A stretch of DNA of 64,000 bases from Daphnia pulex (GCF_021134715.1 NC_060023.1:3968001-4032000), one strand, 5' to 3'. Counted from the first letter of the stretch, positions 21,294 through 33,845 are shown. Made by a program: numbers and translations. Notes: a model not told the origin generated them from the sequence alone.

Positions 21294-22140
21294 TTTGATA
21301 TCTGGACAAACATAACAACGTAAATGAGTTTGGTGACATTATCGATACCATCGACAAGGAGATTTCCGGAATATGAATTTTTAAATGCATTAAAAACTGA
21401 TTCTGCCTTCAATTTTACTGATATATTTGCATCAATAATTTTTCCATTTCTTTGACTAAATCTGTCACCAAGAAAAAATCCAATACACAACACAAAGGAA
21501 ATCTCAGCCAAATTCTTTTTTTTTTGCCTATCCGCAGAATTATAGAAATCGATCGTTTACGTTTACGCATGAAGTCGATATCCACTCAAGGCAAGAGAAG
21601 GCCAAGCAAATGCAAAGAAACTCATCAGAAAAAAAACATAGAAGCTGACAACAACATGTTAAACACACAGCACTATCCTCAACGTAAAAATTAGACCCCC
21701 GGCAGCGCGGGTTCTAATAAGCTAATAGCGTTCATCACGATCGTTATGGGAAAAAATCACGAATCACTGATGCTTATTGAATAACCTAACCTTCTCAACA
21801 ACGAAATTCGAAAATAGGAAGTTCACGAACTTAACAGAAAATAATACCCTTTTTTACGCTTGTTCATTAGCGTTTCCTTGCAACTCATTTAGCATTAAAA
21901 AGCTTTCCTGACTTTCAAAACAGGTTAATCAAAAATGGAAAAGTTGCTGCGTCCAGACTGCAAACAAAAGAACATTTATACTATACCGTACAACAGATGA
22001 CATGATCAGATTCCCTGAACCTTTAAATGCGTGAGCAGAAGAATCGATAAGACCAACCAAGTTTAAGTTAAAAACACTTTGTGTCACAAAAAGAGTTTTT
22101 TTGAGATGGTACTCAGTTCACGTCAAAGAAATACGCATAA
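21294..22140. other. Non-coding spacer in block A'
   Basis: Downstream of C1q copy 2. The stretch 21820-22120 repeats about 18950-19260. No coding gene was recognised. Confidence 0.45.
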
Positions 22141-23065
22141 CGATCTCTGATAACGACCCCGTTTCTTTGAACAGCATAACCAAAAACGGGAACACTAAAC
22201 AAACCTCATCTATTAGAAGTTAGCATACCATTTTGAGAACTCGACTCATTCAATAACTAATATCCACAAAAGCAGAAAACATTCATCAACCTCTCGCAAA
22301 AGTGCTTTTAGGAATGATCTAATACCAAACTAGTGAAAAGGAGGGAAAATGATGGCAGTGAGTGCAGTCGTATCAGCCATCTTACTATAGAGACAAATAA
22401 AGATTCTCTAAGTTTAGGGGGTCTTACCTTAGTTTCCGGTTCCTTGTGGATCTGCAACCTCCGTCGAAGTAGACCCATGTTGAAATCTTTCTAGTTGGAG
22501 CCATACAGCGCGTCGACAATTACCGAAGCCTTCAACGGCAGCCATGAAATGAATCCGGTCGGAATTCGTACCCAGACCAGGGAAGACATGGGGCACAATT
22601 GACTGCAAACGCATTTCACTTTTTCTGCTAAACGTCGCCTCAATGCTGTTGACAATGAAAGAAACTCAAATTAAAACAGACACAGACACACACACGACGC
22701 GATCACTTAAAAATTTACTGTCTGACATCTAATCACGAAAATAGTTCATCAATCAGACAATTTTAATCCCCATGACCTTAACCAAAAAATATTTGACCTA
22801 GAAGTAATGAAAGAAAAGCATCTGGGATTGATAGGCGCAAATTTCCTTACTGATCACTCCATTCAGAAAAGAATTAAAAGGGAACGAAATAAACAAACCG
22901 AAATAAACAAAACAAAAAATTGAAAAGAAAAAAAAAACATACCAAGCCCGGCTCTTGCGTCTTACAGTCAAATGCAACCATTTTGCTTTGTCCTATTACC
23001 CCTTGGACATTTTTAAAATTTGGTCAGCTACGAGAAAATGTCCTATTTAAACGGAAAAGGATCGG
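22141..23065. repeat. Block A', left part
   Basis: Homologous to 15793-16690. Ends at AAAAGGATCGG, where the BEL/Pao element entered. Sequence homologous to block A resumes at 30796 with ATCGGGGTGGAAAA. Confidence 0.75.
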
Positions 23066-23482
23066 TGTGCGAGACGTCTAAAAGGCTACGTTTGGCAACG
23101 CATCAGCGCGCATTAGAAACAATGAAGTGTCCATTCCTCTTATATTTTCGTTGTCTTCTTTGTGTGCTTTTTATGTTTAATTCTTCACTTCTGTCTCACA
23201 GTTCTGTTGAGACGTACGTCAAATCTCTACACCTTTCGAACGGGTCGGCTGGCATCCGGCCCTCTCTCTCTTTCGACTTGTCCCTTTGTTAGATACGGGC
23301 CGGCGTGGCACCCGACTCCCTGTCAGTCAAGTCCCTTGTAAACTGTCTTATATCTTTAAACTGTGGCAAAACTAGGAATACAGTATCGACGTGTGTTCCC
23401 TTTAAAACCCGTGTTCAGTCAGCTCTTTGTCTTAGCTTAAACTTAATCATTCGATGCAGCGACGGCAGGGAGCCCTGACACA
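23066..23482 (+). repeat. 5' LTR of the BEL/Pao element
   Basis: 417 bp, TGTGCGAG start and GACACA end, matching 30379-30795. Contains a TCAGTC motif near 23414 that could act as an initiator. Confidence 0.9.
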
Positions 23483-23485
23483 TTT

Positions 23486-23498
23486 GGTGCATCGACCT
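23486..23498 (+). other. Primer-binding site, tRNA-Gly-like
   Basis: TGGTGCATCGACC starts 3 nt after the 5' LTR. It is complementary with one mismatch to the 3' end of a tRNA-Gly(GCC) as I recall it (…GGCCGATGCACCA). Its 3' part recurs in the downstream leader repeat. Confidence 0.5.
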
Positions 23499-23785
23499 TG
23501 CGTTTCGAATCCTAGAAAAAGGTAAAATCAGTTCGTGCAAAAGTCTTGCGTATTTAGTGCCCTGAACTTGCGTTTCGAACCAACTAAAATCAGTCGTAGA
23601 GCAAGTCGTGCATATTCGTTGCATCGACCTTGCGTTTCGAATCTTAAAAAGTAAACTCATTTCTTACGATGGTCTTGCACATCGTTGCACTGACCTTGCG
23701 TTTCGAATCCTAGCAAAAATCACCTTAAAAATTTCGCGAAAAGTCTTGCACATCGTGTGCATCGACATTTCGCTCTCAAATCGCA
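23489..23785. repeat. Leader repeat beginning with the primer-binding site, five units
   Basis: Units start at 23489, 23559, 23621, 23687 and 23759 (62-72 bp apart). Each opens with GC(A/C)(T/C)(C/T)GA(C/A)C followed by TTGCGTTTCGAATC, the last one degenerate. The repeated GTTTCGAATCC resembles a tRNA T-arm/B-box (GGTTCGAATCC). Confidence 0.7.
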
Positions 23786-26700
23786 AAAAACCACGCTTCA
23801 TGTAAAGACCTCATGCTTTGGTGAAAACCTTGCTTCTTTAAAAAATTGTTTTGTCTATTCATGTAAAGCACTTGCGATTTGAACTAAACTAGATCACAGG
23901 GAAACGTCTTCGCGTTAGTCCCGCAAGATCACAGGGAGTTGACCTAGCGTGCGATCCCGTAGCAAAACCAGAAAAAACCAAGCTGCGTCATCCACCTTTG
24001 CGATAGATCCCCAAAAAGTCGGATTACTCGTTGTAGTCCTTCCCCCCGATCCTTTGAAAATGGCTGACGACCAAGCGCGCGGCGTCACTCAGCGTCAAAG
24101 TTATCCACTTGTATCTTTGACATCCCAATAGGTAAAAAAGTATTCCTTGGGAATTTCATTTAAGGGTCTAAACCAGAAAGGGAAAAACAAAAAAAATCGA
24201 CTAGTCTAAACTCAGTGGAAACAAAAAACCCGGATTATTCGTTGTAGTCCAAAACTAAAAACCCGAATTACTCGTAGTTCAAAAAACCTCGTTCCCCGTA
24301 AACTCATTTTTTCTATTTAATTCATTGCAAATTAAAACCAGTTGGTGATTTTGTCTAGCTAGCATATTGCCTAAAATTTTTTGCAAACGTAATTTCAATA
24401 GAAACGGCCGAGTCCATTTAATTTCATCTGGCAACCGAGCCAAGAGGAAGGGAATCGGGAAACTAGGGGGAGCCAGCGAGTAGCAGACGACGCTCTCTCT
24501 CTCTCGCTGCCGACGACCGTATGGTTAAGAGCTCTCCCCACATCTCTTCTTTGTCTAAATTTCTTGCATAGTAAGACTTGAGGAGCCCACATGTTGCGTG
24601 CTCATAGCAAGTCTTGCTACTCTTTGGCCACTTATTTCTTTGAATTTCTTTGTTGGTTAAAACTAAATAAAATTGAAACTTGCCCATGTTAATTCATAAT
24701 TAAAGGCAGGCCACTACTTAAAACTCGCTCATGTAAAACAGCAGGTTCCTTTGGGTATTCATTGCTTACTTACGTTCATTCGTAGCAACAGCAGTTAGAG
24801 TTAATTTTTTCTCGTAATTGCCCACGCTTCGGTGTGATACACGGCAGTTGTAGTATCCATTTGCTAATATAACCAACAAACAAATTTCATTCTAAAGTAA
24901 ATTCATCTTGTAAAAAAAAAAAAAAACTTTTCTGGTAATCCCGTCTGAATAGTCGCCCACCCACCATTCTTTTTTCTCAAAAAACCACGTGGTCGTTTAA
25001 AAACTTTCAAAGCCGCTTCGCAGCCTAACAACACCACACCTTCAGCGCCTTTTATGCCGCTTCATACAAGAAAAAGAAGATTATTCCAGCGCGAAGATTT
25101 TGACCAGAGCAACTTCAAGAAGAAGACATCGGCCGAAAACAAAATCAGCAAGCAGGCAAGCCGCAGTTGACGCGGCCATCGAAGAAGAAGAGAGAATATT
25201 GCAAGCTATTCTGGCCGAACGAGCATCGAACGAGCGGCCAAGCAGCAGCAACAAAGGCAGTCAGCTGCCAAATCTAAAGAAGAATCCAACGCAAGCACAT
25301 CTCAAGACCAAAATCAAGATTTGCATCCTGTTTCTTAAACGCATGGTCCTAGGGATTGGTTCTAAGTCTTTTTCAAGGCTCATTGGGCCATCTTTCATTG
25401 GGCTTGCTGGTTTCTCTTTAATTTCAGTAAAAAAAAAAAAACGGTCCTAAGAGCAAGTCCTAGATCCCTCGTGGTCCATTGGGCTAGCTTCTCATTGGGC
25501 TTGCTGAAAACGTCTTAAAAAAAAACCACTCGCTGGCATTGGCCATGCACTACTCAACGCCTGAAGCAGACGATCAGAGAGCATATCAAGCAAATCAAAC
25601 TCAAAACGTGCAAACTGATCCATCCACCAATACCCACCATTGAAAATTCATCAGGCGCTGAAAAAAAAACTACACGAACGTCCCAAAAAAGAAGAAACTT
25701 GTGCTACAAACTTGCAACCAAACAAAAAAAAAAAACGCAAGTCGCACTCAACCCAAGTTCATCAGGAGAGATTTTTCTGCCCAAATCAACAATTTGCTGT
25801 CATCAACTCAAGACTGTCAGCAAACCAAAAAATCAAGAGAATTGGTTCATCACCAGATTGCAGCATGAAAGAAAAAAGAAAAATGGCGTCATCGAGGATG
25901 GAGCAACTCTTCAAGAAAAACGACATCGACTAGGTGACTCAGTGGCTAAGCTTTGAAAAGTGAAGCTTTTATTGAGCTCAAGAAATTTTAACTCCACCTT
26001 CAAATCGTGTCAAGCCTACATCCAGTCCTCGATTGAATCACCGAAAAATTGCTGATCAAGTTCTCGTTAAATCTACTCATCACAGCTTTGAAAATCCGAA
26101 AATTCGAGCGTGACCCGAAGTCATCATGCTCACTCGAGCTCTTTTTTGTCAACTTCCCTGGATTCAAAGCAGGTGGGGGAGATTATGGCAGTTCGCCACC
26201 CAGTCTTCCTCTTACCACAACAAACAAGATTTCTCAACCTGGATCTACACATTTGTGAAGATTCAAGTGACGACAAAGCTTTCGTCCCATCACACCAGCA
26301 TCATCAACCAGCCCAACAAAACGCAGTCAAAGCAGGGCCGGCAGCAGACGGACGAAAAGGCGAATCATCCGCCTTCAATCAACAGCAGTGACAACTGATC
26401 ATCTGCCCCGTCTCAACAGCAGCCATTCGCAATACGGTGTAAACCAAAAGAAAACCCAGGCGCGGCTTCTGTGCAGAGAAGCGCTCGCCGCTCGCATCGT
26501 GCAACTATTCCTCATCGTCATCCGTAGAAGAAAGAAAGGCGTTAAGGAATCAACGAAGCTGCTGATTATGCTCCCGAAGAAAAGGTTTGATGCGTGACTG
26601 TTTAAGTACAGAAAAACCACACCAGAGAAAAGCGTGCTGTCTATCACCGCCCATCTCTACACGGCGCCAGAAGAATCGATGTGCCGTTCAAGAAAGAAAA

Positions 26701-27749
26701 GGTGCACGATCAAAACCAATCAACGGTATCAGCAATGAAGCAAACGAAAGAGCGTCCGTGCACACACCGTCGAACGAGATTCAACGACCACCCGTCTGCT
26801 AGCAGTTCCAGTCATCACAAGCAAAGCCAACGGAATTGAAATCAACGCAGTCGGCATCTGGATCAAGAAAACCAAGCGTCATTGATTCTGTACAAAACAC
26901 TCAAAACAAAACTGAAACTCGACGGTCTGAAACAGTCAACCTTTCACAAAAAAGATCCCCAAAACAAACTCAATTGTGTCTCTCATCATCCCGATCGCGG
27001 ACTCCAGTCGTTCATCCGAAGTCAACACTACGTTTCCAGTTCCGCGTTCACAGAGTCACACCTTAAGCCTGAATAGGCCAGCAGCCAATCACCAAGCGAG
27101 TCATCTCGACGACACTTAATCAAGCAATCAAAACTCAAGAAATCGACGTTCTCTTACGACGTATCCTGCTTCGTGTCGTCGATGTGATTCATTCCCGTTA
27201 TCCAGCAGCCGGAGTTGAAGCTCAAGATGGATTTAAACTCTTCAGTTACGTGTAACGCGACCAGTGGCATCCGCCGCGGTTCCATCAATCACTTAACGTC
27301 AACTCATCGTCCATCAGCTATCAACTCCCCAATCAAGGTTCACACAGCCTTGTCAATCACTCACGGCTCACGGAAAGCATCGGTGTCCTGCCAATCAACT
27401 ATCTTCTTCATCCAGAGCTTTTGTAACATGGCCTAACAAATCCAAAATATCGCCGTGTCAATCTCATCAGCTCAACTCAAACCAACAATCGCCAAGCGAT
27501 CAACTCTATGTCGGTCCCGACTTTCCAAATCAGTCCGCATCGGCGTCCGCTTTCGGTTCGTGGCAATCCACGCTCCAGCCTCAGGCGACAAACGAAAAAG
27601 TTCCAGCAAGTCATCGTTCAAGACCAGCAGAATTCCGCATTCCGCGTTTTTCATGGAACTTCATTGGCGTCGTAAAACCAACCAACTCACGTACGATACA
27701 TCGGCGCTAAACACTCGTATCTACGCCTCGAGAAAAACGACAGAAGCTG

Positions 27750-28814
27750 GTGTCCGCCGTCTTCCCGCAGCCAATCATCACGGTATTCAAGAATATTCAC
27801 GCCGACCAGCTCCTAGACTCAACGGAGACAGACGACGAAGCCATCTCACTCATACGGTATCTTCAAGCCTTGTTTAAGTGTGGCAGCTTCAGCATGCGCT
27901 CCAAACTATCGGCTTTCATCGTCCCGATCTGTTCCAGTCACGGTCGACTATTCTGGTCTCTCAAGATCAACCTCCTTGATGCCAACAAGCAGCCAACCCA
28001 AACGAACTTTCAGTTAGCTGCAACACAACAAATTCAAACTTCAAATCGTCGATTGAAACTAAAATCAAGACCAAACGATGAGATGCAGCAAGAAGTGGAT
28101 TCCATCTTCATTCCGTTTCGATTTCTCTTCCTAATCGTCAAGACCGCGCAGAAAACACTCAAAACCATTTGGCGGTTCACCGACTGGAACGAGCAACCAA
28201 CTTCTCTGCTGTTATTAATCCGGACGTTTCGAACAGAAGTTCTTCCGGCCACCTTATCAAACAAAATTCCGCTCCGTTTCCGTTTTACTCGAAAAAACCC
28301 GTCTCCCAGTACTTCACGTCTGCTCCGAGGCACACGAGTTCGAAATCGGTGCACCTGTGCTGTCTACCTGCAAGCCGACTCCACAAATCATCAAGTCTGT
28401 TTCAATCTTCTTCTTGTTCCGCAAGAGCAGCCCTTCTCCGTCAGCTCCGTCCCGCGTCTAACGCTACAAGGTGCGGTGTTTGGCGTCCAGCTGTACGACT
28501 CAGACACAAAGAAATTCAGATCCCATCACGTCACGATTATCCATGCTGTTACTGAAAGCAGACTAGCAGCAACAAGAGCATCAATCGATTCACTTCATCG
28601 TGTCGTGTCAACTTCAAGCGTTCATCACGTACCGGATCATCAAAAATCTGTGCAGCAATTCCGCTTTGCAGCGACTTCACATTTCAGGCGAAATAAATTC
28701 ACCAAACTCGTTTTCCCGCAGCAATCCGGCCATCCTTTTCAACTGCCGGTTCCGCGGCCCAAAACATCTCGCCTTTTATTGCTCACGCGCCTCAACGGCG
28801 TAAACGACAAGTGA
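27750..28814 (+). pseudogene. BEL/Pao pol relic (RT to RNase H)
   Basis: A 354-codon frame is open here but matches BEL/Pao pol only in patches: the stretch following the RT catalytic box (about 27798-27920) and an RNase H-like RLTLQGAVFGVQL (about 28460-28500). Between and after these the sequence is low-complexity Ser/Arg/Gln with no conserved motif. The catalytic aspartate pair is not preserved. It cannot encode an active polymerase. Confidence 0.6.
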
Positions 28815-30378
28815 CAACCGGACGATACGGAAGTATCCAGCAAATGGGTCCACCCATACCAGACACCGACCACATCGTGACATCTACAACTAAAACTCAA
28901 AATTACTCTAACTAAAATCAAACTCAAAGTCAGCGTGTCATGTTTACTTCCATTCGTCAGTGCTCGTCACATCGATCTCCAACACCAAGTGTCTTCTACC
29001 TTTGTGCAAGCTCTAACTTCGCGTCTTCCGCTTCAGCATCTGTGTCCCGTGCTTTCGAAGAAAAAGAATCTTCTACTTCTTCGAAATACAGCCAGTGCCA
29101 ACAGCTTCACCACCAGTCAACTCTACACATTTAGATTCATTCCGGATCATTGAGTTGGTGGCAAGCTCCAGCAATCCGCTCTACCCGAAGACACAAATCT
29201 CGATCGTGTTGTCGTCTGAAAGCCAATTGGCAATTGGTAATCAGCGAAATACACAAACTTCTTCTTCCCGCCAACCCAGAGTCTACGCTTCACGCACACC
29301 GGGCTAAATATCACCACAAAATTCCCAATCCAAACTTATCAGTCAATCCAATCATCAAACAGTGTTTTCATCCGCAAATTCCGCAACATTCTACCAGCTC
29401 CATTGATCATGGGCCCATTGATCGTCGTACCGCTGGAAAAGATCTGCTTTGTCCACTAGCGTGACCTCCACCTGTTTTGATTCTTCAACTCTGTACTTCA
29501 AGTTTGCTGATTCCTTTGGATTTACGAACTCTCATCGGTGCAATCTTCCGTTTAGTCGGCCGTCGTCGTCCGTCGCAACTTTACTCAACGCGACAACGGA
29601 GAAATATTCTAGTCATCTTTGAGAAAGAAAACCGAAGAAAACAACCTCGCCCTTTCCCGCTGAAGCTAAGCTAAACCGGCCAAGAAGAAAGAAAATCGAC
29701 AAAAACCCAAAAAGTGGAGATTTAATCGTCCCTAGCTTCTCACTGTAGAGACGAATATGAGCAATCATTCAACATCTACCAAAATCGCCCTTCGCGGCAC
29801 TTCAAACAACCAATCCGTCAACGAGGTCATCCTCGTCAAATCAATTACTAGAGCCTAGCGCTCCCAAATTCTCTACCGTTGACCCACGTCAGCGTAAAAC
29901 ACAACTAACTTCTAAGCCAAAATTCCTTATCTCTTCCTGTTCTCGCTGGATCATCCCGGATCTCACTGTAGTCCTCCTCTCGGCAACCAGCCGATTAAAA
30001 GATGAACTTCTGAAACGCGTAATAGCCCATTACTCATCGTTGGACCAAGCAGCTCCGTGAATCCGCCCCGAACATTATTGAAGAGACTAAACTGGCCCCA
30101 AATGCAGCAAATCCTCCTAGCAACTACTCAGACGAATTCTCTTCGTCAAAACAACACTCCATGCGGATACTGGCCGATCGGTCGTAGACTCCAGTCCGAG
30201 TTCCGATTTATTCCTTCGGTCCGCAATGTGAAAAATCGTTCGTGCAACTCCTAGACGACCAAACGCCGGTGGGTCACCTGATGTCAACCGCACTCCACAT
30301 CTCTACAACCTTCGGTCCATCCAACTCCGCCTTCCAGACGAAGCAGTTTGTTTCCGGAATCGGAAACAGGGCCGGCAA

Positions 30379-30795
30379 TGTGCGAGACGTCTAAAAGGCT
30401 ACGTTTGGCAACGCATCAGCGCGCATTAGAAACAATGAAGTGTCCATTCCTCTTATATTTTCGTTGTCTTCTTTGTGTGCTTTTTATGTTTAATTCTTCA
30501 CTTCTGTCTCACAGTTCTGTTGAGACGTACGTCAAATCTCTACACCTTTCGAACGGGTCGGCTGGCATCCGGCCCTCTCTCTCTTTCGACTTGTCCCTTT
30601 GTTAGATACGGGCCGGCGTGGCACCCGACTCCCTGTCAGTCAAGTCCCTTGTAAACTGTCTTATATCTTTAAACTGTGGCAAAACTAGGAATACAGTATC
30701 GACGTGTGTTCCCTTTAAAACCCGTGTTCAGTCAGCTCTTTGTCTTAGCTTAAACTTAATCATTCGATGCAGCGACGGCAGGGAGCCCTGACACA
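30379..30795 (+). repeat. 3' LTR of the BEL/Pao element
   Basis: 417 bp, matching 23066-23482 over the full length. Followed by the target duplication ATCGG. Confidence 0.9.
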
Positions 30796-31740
30796 ATCGG
30801 GGTGGAAAACCAAGTGGCGGCGTTAAATGGTTTTGCCACCTCCGGCAGTTGCTGATGGCACCCTGATGTAGACATTGAAAGGCGGTATTAATTTATGGTA
30901 GACATTAACATTTGAAAAATTTACATTAGATTGTATTTGTATTAGATGTTTTTAGATAGTTAATAAGAACAAACAAACATCTTGAATAAAACCAATTAAT
31001 TAAAACTATACCTAAGACACACAGAGGGCAAATGGTTTGATTGCTGGGTTGAAAAGATACATCAATTTGATTTTCTACCCACATGATAAAACTCGAGTTG
31101 AAAGGTATACACAAATTTGACTTATAATACAAGAAAACTATTCATTGGGCTAATACAGAACAAACACAGGAACCCAGAACTGGGAAAGAGCTAGCAATAT
31201 GCTGCATTGGACAATCAACACCTAACGTCTACACTGCACTGCTGAACTATGAGAAGGACTACATCCACATGAATCAAGTTAAATTACTTTTTTCTGAAGT
31301 GAATTAAATTATGCCAGGATATTGACAAGATAACGGCAAAGGTTGTCTGCTCTAACTAAGATGGCAATTACCTTCATTGGGAGTTGGGACCAGTTTTGAT
31401 ATTCCTGCCTTTAGAAAACAGTTTACATTTTTTATCTCTCACAATGAATGCAAGGCAAAAATAACAAAGTGCTATCAAGTTAAAAAATAAACCAGGGAAA
31501 CTTAAGCACTCATCTTGACTTCAGATAAACAAATGATAAATAAATGTCAATTAGGGGTCTACCTATTTCCAGCTATCGTGTTTGTAATTCTGATTCAATC
31601 GTGTGTTCTCCAAACATGGCCCCAGCAGGTGAGATATCAAGGAAAATGTGTAACACCAAATCTGGTGTTACTGTTTACAGTGACCAGTTCAGAAGCAAAA
31701 TATTTTTTGCTGAATAATTCTATTTTCAAAAGATGTTTGT
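30796..31740. repeat. Block A', right part
   Basis: Continues block A homology (compare 16690-17580): GGAACCCAGAACTGGG with AAGAGCTAGC, and AGAAGCAAAATATTTTT are shared. No gene was recognised. Confidence 0.7.
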
Positions 31741-31789
31741 TATGTTAGGCCACAAACCACATAAAGTGGTTAGGCTACCCTTTTAATAC

Positions 31790-31865
31790 CCTGACACTGG
31801 CTACCCATACGGCCGACACTGGCTACCCCGACACTGGCTAACCGACACTGGCTACCCCTGATTTG
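31790..31865. repeat. Short tandem repeat CCGACACTGGCTAC
   Basis: About five imperfect copies of a 14-18-bp unit with the core GACACTGGCTACCC, ending in GATTTGCTACCCC. It lies about 160 bp before the second copy of the 1.15-kb repeat. Confidence 0.75.
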
Positions 31866-32025
31866 CTACCCCCTGGAAAATTGTACTTTAAAAGAATACT
31901 CCCCTTGCCTTGTGTGCTGTGGCCGCTTGATTATTGTGATATGCTTCTTTGATAAAATATGCATTGAATCAACCAAGTAAACTAGAATTAAATTTGTCGC
32001 TTGGAATATTTTGATCTCCAGAACA

Positions 32026-33233
32026 TTTAAATATATTATAGAGTGTTGACTGTGAATTCTTGGATAATTGACTGTAAATTCTTCAAAACTTTGTGTTCAC
32101 AGTCAATTTTCCAAGACTTTTCTGTTCACAATTCAGATAACCGACAGATTACTTTTCTCCAGAGAAAAGTAATCTGTCGGCCTTTAAGGGATGGAATGGC
32201 TCAATTTCTTCTGATGAGGGGAATGTCGCGTTCACTTTTAACTTGATAGTAGACTACTCGGGTATTTGTTTAATTTTAGATGATGGGTGTTAATGTACTT
32301 GGAATACAAAAAGGAAAAATTCCATTTCCGACTTCAAAACAGAAGTCCCCTGCCTATTTTATTTCTCCCAACTGGCACCCCTGGTCAACGAGTACAATTC
32401 CCTCAATCTGGCAATTTTTTTGAAGGGGTGACGCTGTGAGTCGTTTTATTTCCTCTGTGCCTCACCGGTTCACTCATCGAAAAACATTCTCATGCTTGAA
32501 AACAAAATCAAATTTTCAAAAACATAGTATTTTAAAAAGCCGGCAAACATTAGTTTGAGGCTCCTTGGCTAGAAATAGCAACTAGTGTGTGATGACGCTA
32601 CATCTGGCAACACGGCACCCATCCCCCATGGATGTGCACAACAGAGAAGCTCACGGCTCGCTCCTCTTCAGTCCAAATTTGCCCCTCTTGTAGTGACGGT
32701 CACGTCGCATCTCTCTCTGTACCCAATACCAATTGCATTCTTCTGAGCAAAGCATACTTTCACTTCATCACACAGCTATGGGATGATGACCGAGATGATG
32801 ATGATAAAGATACACTAGTGTATCTTTATAACTTCCACATAGCTTCTCGTTCGGCGTTTTCTAGGTGGTCATCGGGCCGTTCTTTTAGGATGGGAGATAT
32901 TTTTGAATTAAAAAAAGAGGGGGGGGGGGGGGGTCAGCCTTTTTTACGAAGTTATCTAGGGACGTCAAATTTTTGTTACAATTTGGAGAGTACGCCGCCA
33001 AGGAATCATGTTCCTGGTACGCAACAATAAATTTTTTATTGCTCTTACACGCCTTGGTGGTAAAATTTGAGCAAAATTTCTCTTCTAAACTGTCCTCAGT
33101 TTGTGGCTGAAATCATTGCTGGACTACCTCATATTTTTTCTGGAGTAACCCTAGCCACGGTTTCGCCTTTGAGGAACTCCATGGTCTGGCTGAGCTGCAT
33201 TTCTTTCTTTCAATCGAGGAGACTTCTCGGTTG
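32026..33233. repeat. 1.15-kb dispersed repeat, copy 2 (uninterrupted)
   Basis: Homologous to 1621-2775 plus 8453-8494, with the Gypsy insertion absent (GGCTGAGCTGCATTTC intact). It holds the full palindrome at 32141-32180 and an ORF of 132 codons (32632-33030). The 3' end on the minus strand encodes an EKSPRLK ... QPDHGVPQRRNRG relic, which is similar to residues 28-50 of the gene at 33.8 kb. The repeat therefore carries a captured or ancestral exon fragment of that local gene family. Confidence 0.75.
32141..32180. repeat. 40-bp near-perfect palindrome
   Basis: CCGACAGATTACTTTTCTCC is followed directly by its reverse complement with one central mismatch. Copy 1 of the repeat (about 1737-1762) retains only the right arm. 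Confidence 0.9.
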
Positions 33234-33806
33234 CAGAAAACAATAAATAAACTTTACACCTTCTTTCTGGTGGAATTTCAACTTTTGAGACATGTTTTGC
33301 TCAACATTTTTGATTTGACAAACTCTCTTCAACACTAATCGATCCACATGTTCATATTGATCATCTGCATCCAATGCAGGCTTAAATGGATCAGAGCTTT
33401 CCTGGATCTGCACGAAACAATTTATTTCATACATGAGGATAACTTGATTTTAAAAATAGACCCACCTCTGGTTTGGATGTTGATACACGCATTTTCTTTC
33501 CAGAATCAGCTAATCCCTGCCCATACAGACTGCCTTTCATCTAAAATCATAAAATAGTTAGGTAAAAAATAGATTACAATTTAAAATGAAGCATACCTGA
33601 ACAAGTCTAGGACGAGGCTGAAACGCTTCTTTGTATACCAGTCTCCTTTCACTTTGTCCCCTGCCATGGTTGGGCCTTTTAGGACCTCCACGGTCTGGCT
33701 GAGCTTCCAACCGAGGAGACTTCTCAGCTATTTTCACACGCCTGGGTGGAATTTTTCTTTTGAATATTTTCTTAGCTGGAGATGGCGCAGAATCAGTATC
33801 ACTCAT
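33210..33806 (-). CDS. Small basic protein, three exons, unknown function
   Basis: Minus-strand exon 1 (33806-33597, 70 codons, MSDTDSAPSPAKK...) ends at GTATGC in phase 0. Exon 2 (33540-33466, 25 codons) ends at GTGGGT in phase 0. Exon 3 starts after TTTCGTGCAG at about 33411 (IQESSDPFKPALDADD...). It continues to a GTGTAA donor near 33258 or reads through to a stop at 33210. The protein is Lys/Arg/Pro-rich, then acidic and helical, with no family I recognise; a nuclear location is a guess from composition. An initiator-like TCAGTCGG lies about 37 nt upstream of the ATG (minus strand, 33845-33838). Related but broken or shorter copies lie at 38.4-39.2 kb. Confidence 0.55.
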
Positions 33807-33837
33807 TTTAGATTAGACAGAAAAAGCCGCATAGACG

Positions 33838-33845
33838 CCGACTGA
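33838..33845 (-). promoter_or_regulatory. Initiator of the basic-protein gene
   Basis: TCAGTCGG on the minus strand about 35 nt before the ATG. The same TCAGTCGGCGTCTATGCG block precedes the related unit at about 38830-38851, so the leader was duplicated with the gene. Confidence 0.5.

Larger units (their letters stand above)
23066..30795 (+). mobile_element. BEL/Pao LTR retrotransposon, non-autonomous, decayed interior
   Basis: 417-bp LTRs at 23066-23482 and 30379-30795 (TGTGCGAG...CTGACACA) show no difference to my eye. A 5-bp duplication ATCGG flanks the element (23061-23065 and 30796-30800), and block A gives the unoccupied arrangement. The interior has no long frame. BEL/Pao relics are readable: LLDSTETDDEAISLIRYLQ after the RT active-site position (near 27800, where the Y-V-D-D core reads H-A-D-Q), RLTLQGAVFGVQL of RNase H near 28460, and KDELLKRVIAHYSSLDQAA near 30000. 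Only about 320 bp separate the last relic from the 3' LTR, so the integrase core is gone. A young insertion with a dead interior implies help in trans. Confidence 0.8.

Noticed and set aside
23020..23292. 85-90-codon ORF (ALETMKCPF...) present twice
   Set aside because: It lies within the LTR and is duplicated because the LTRs are identical; no protein features support coding.
27455..28814. New host gene inside the BEL/Pao element
   Set aside because: Scattered motifs match BEL/Pao RT and RNase H; the rest is low-complexity decay between identical LTRs.
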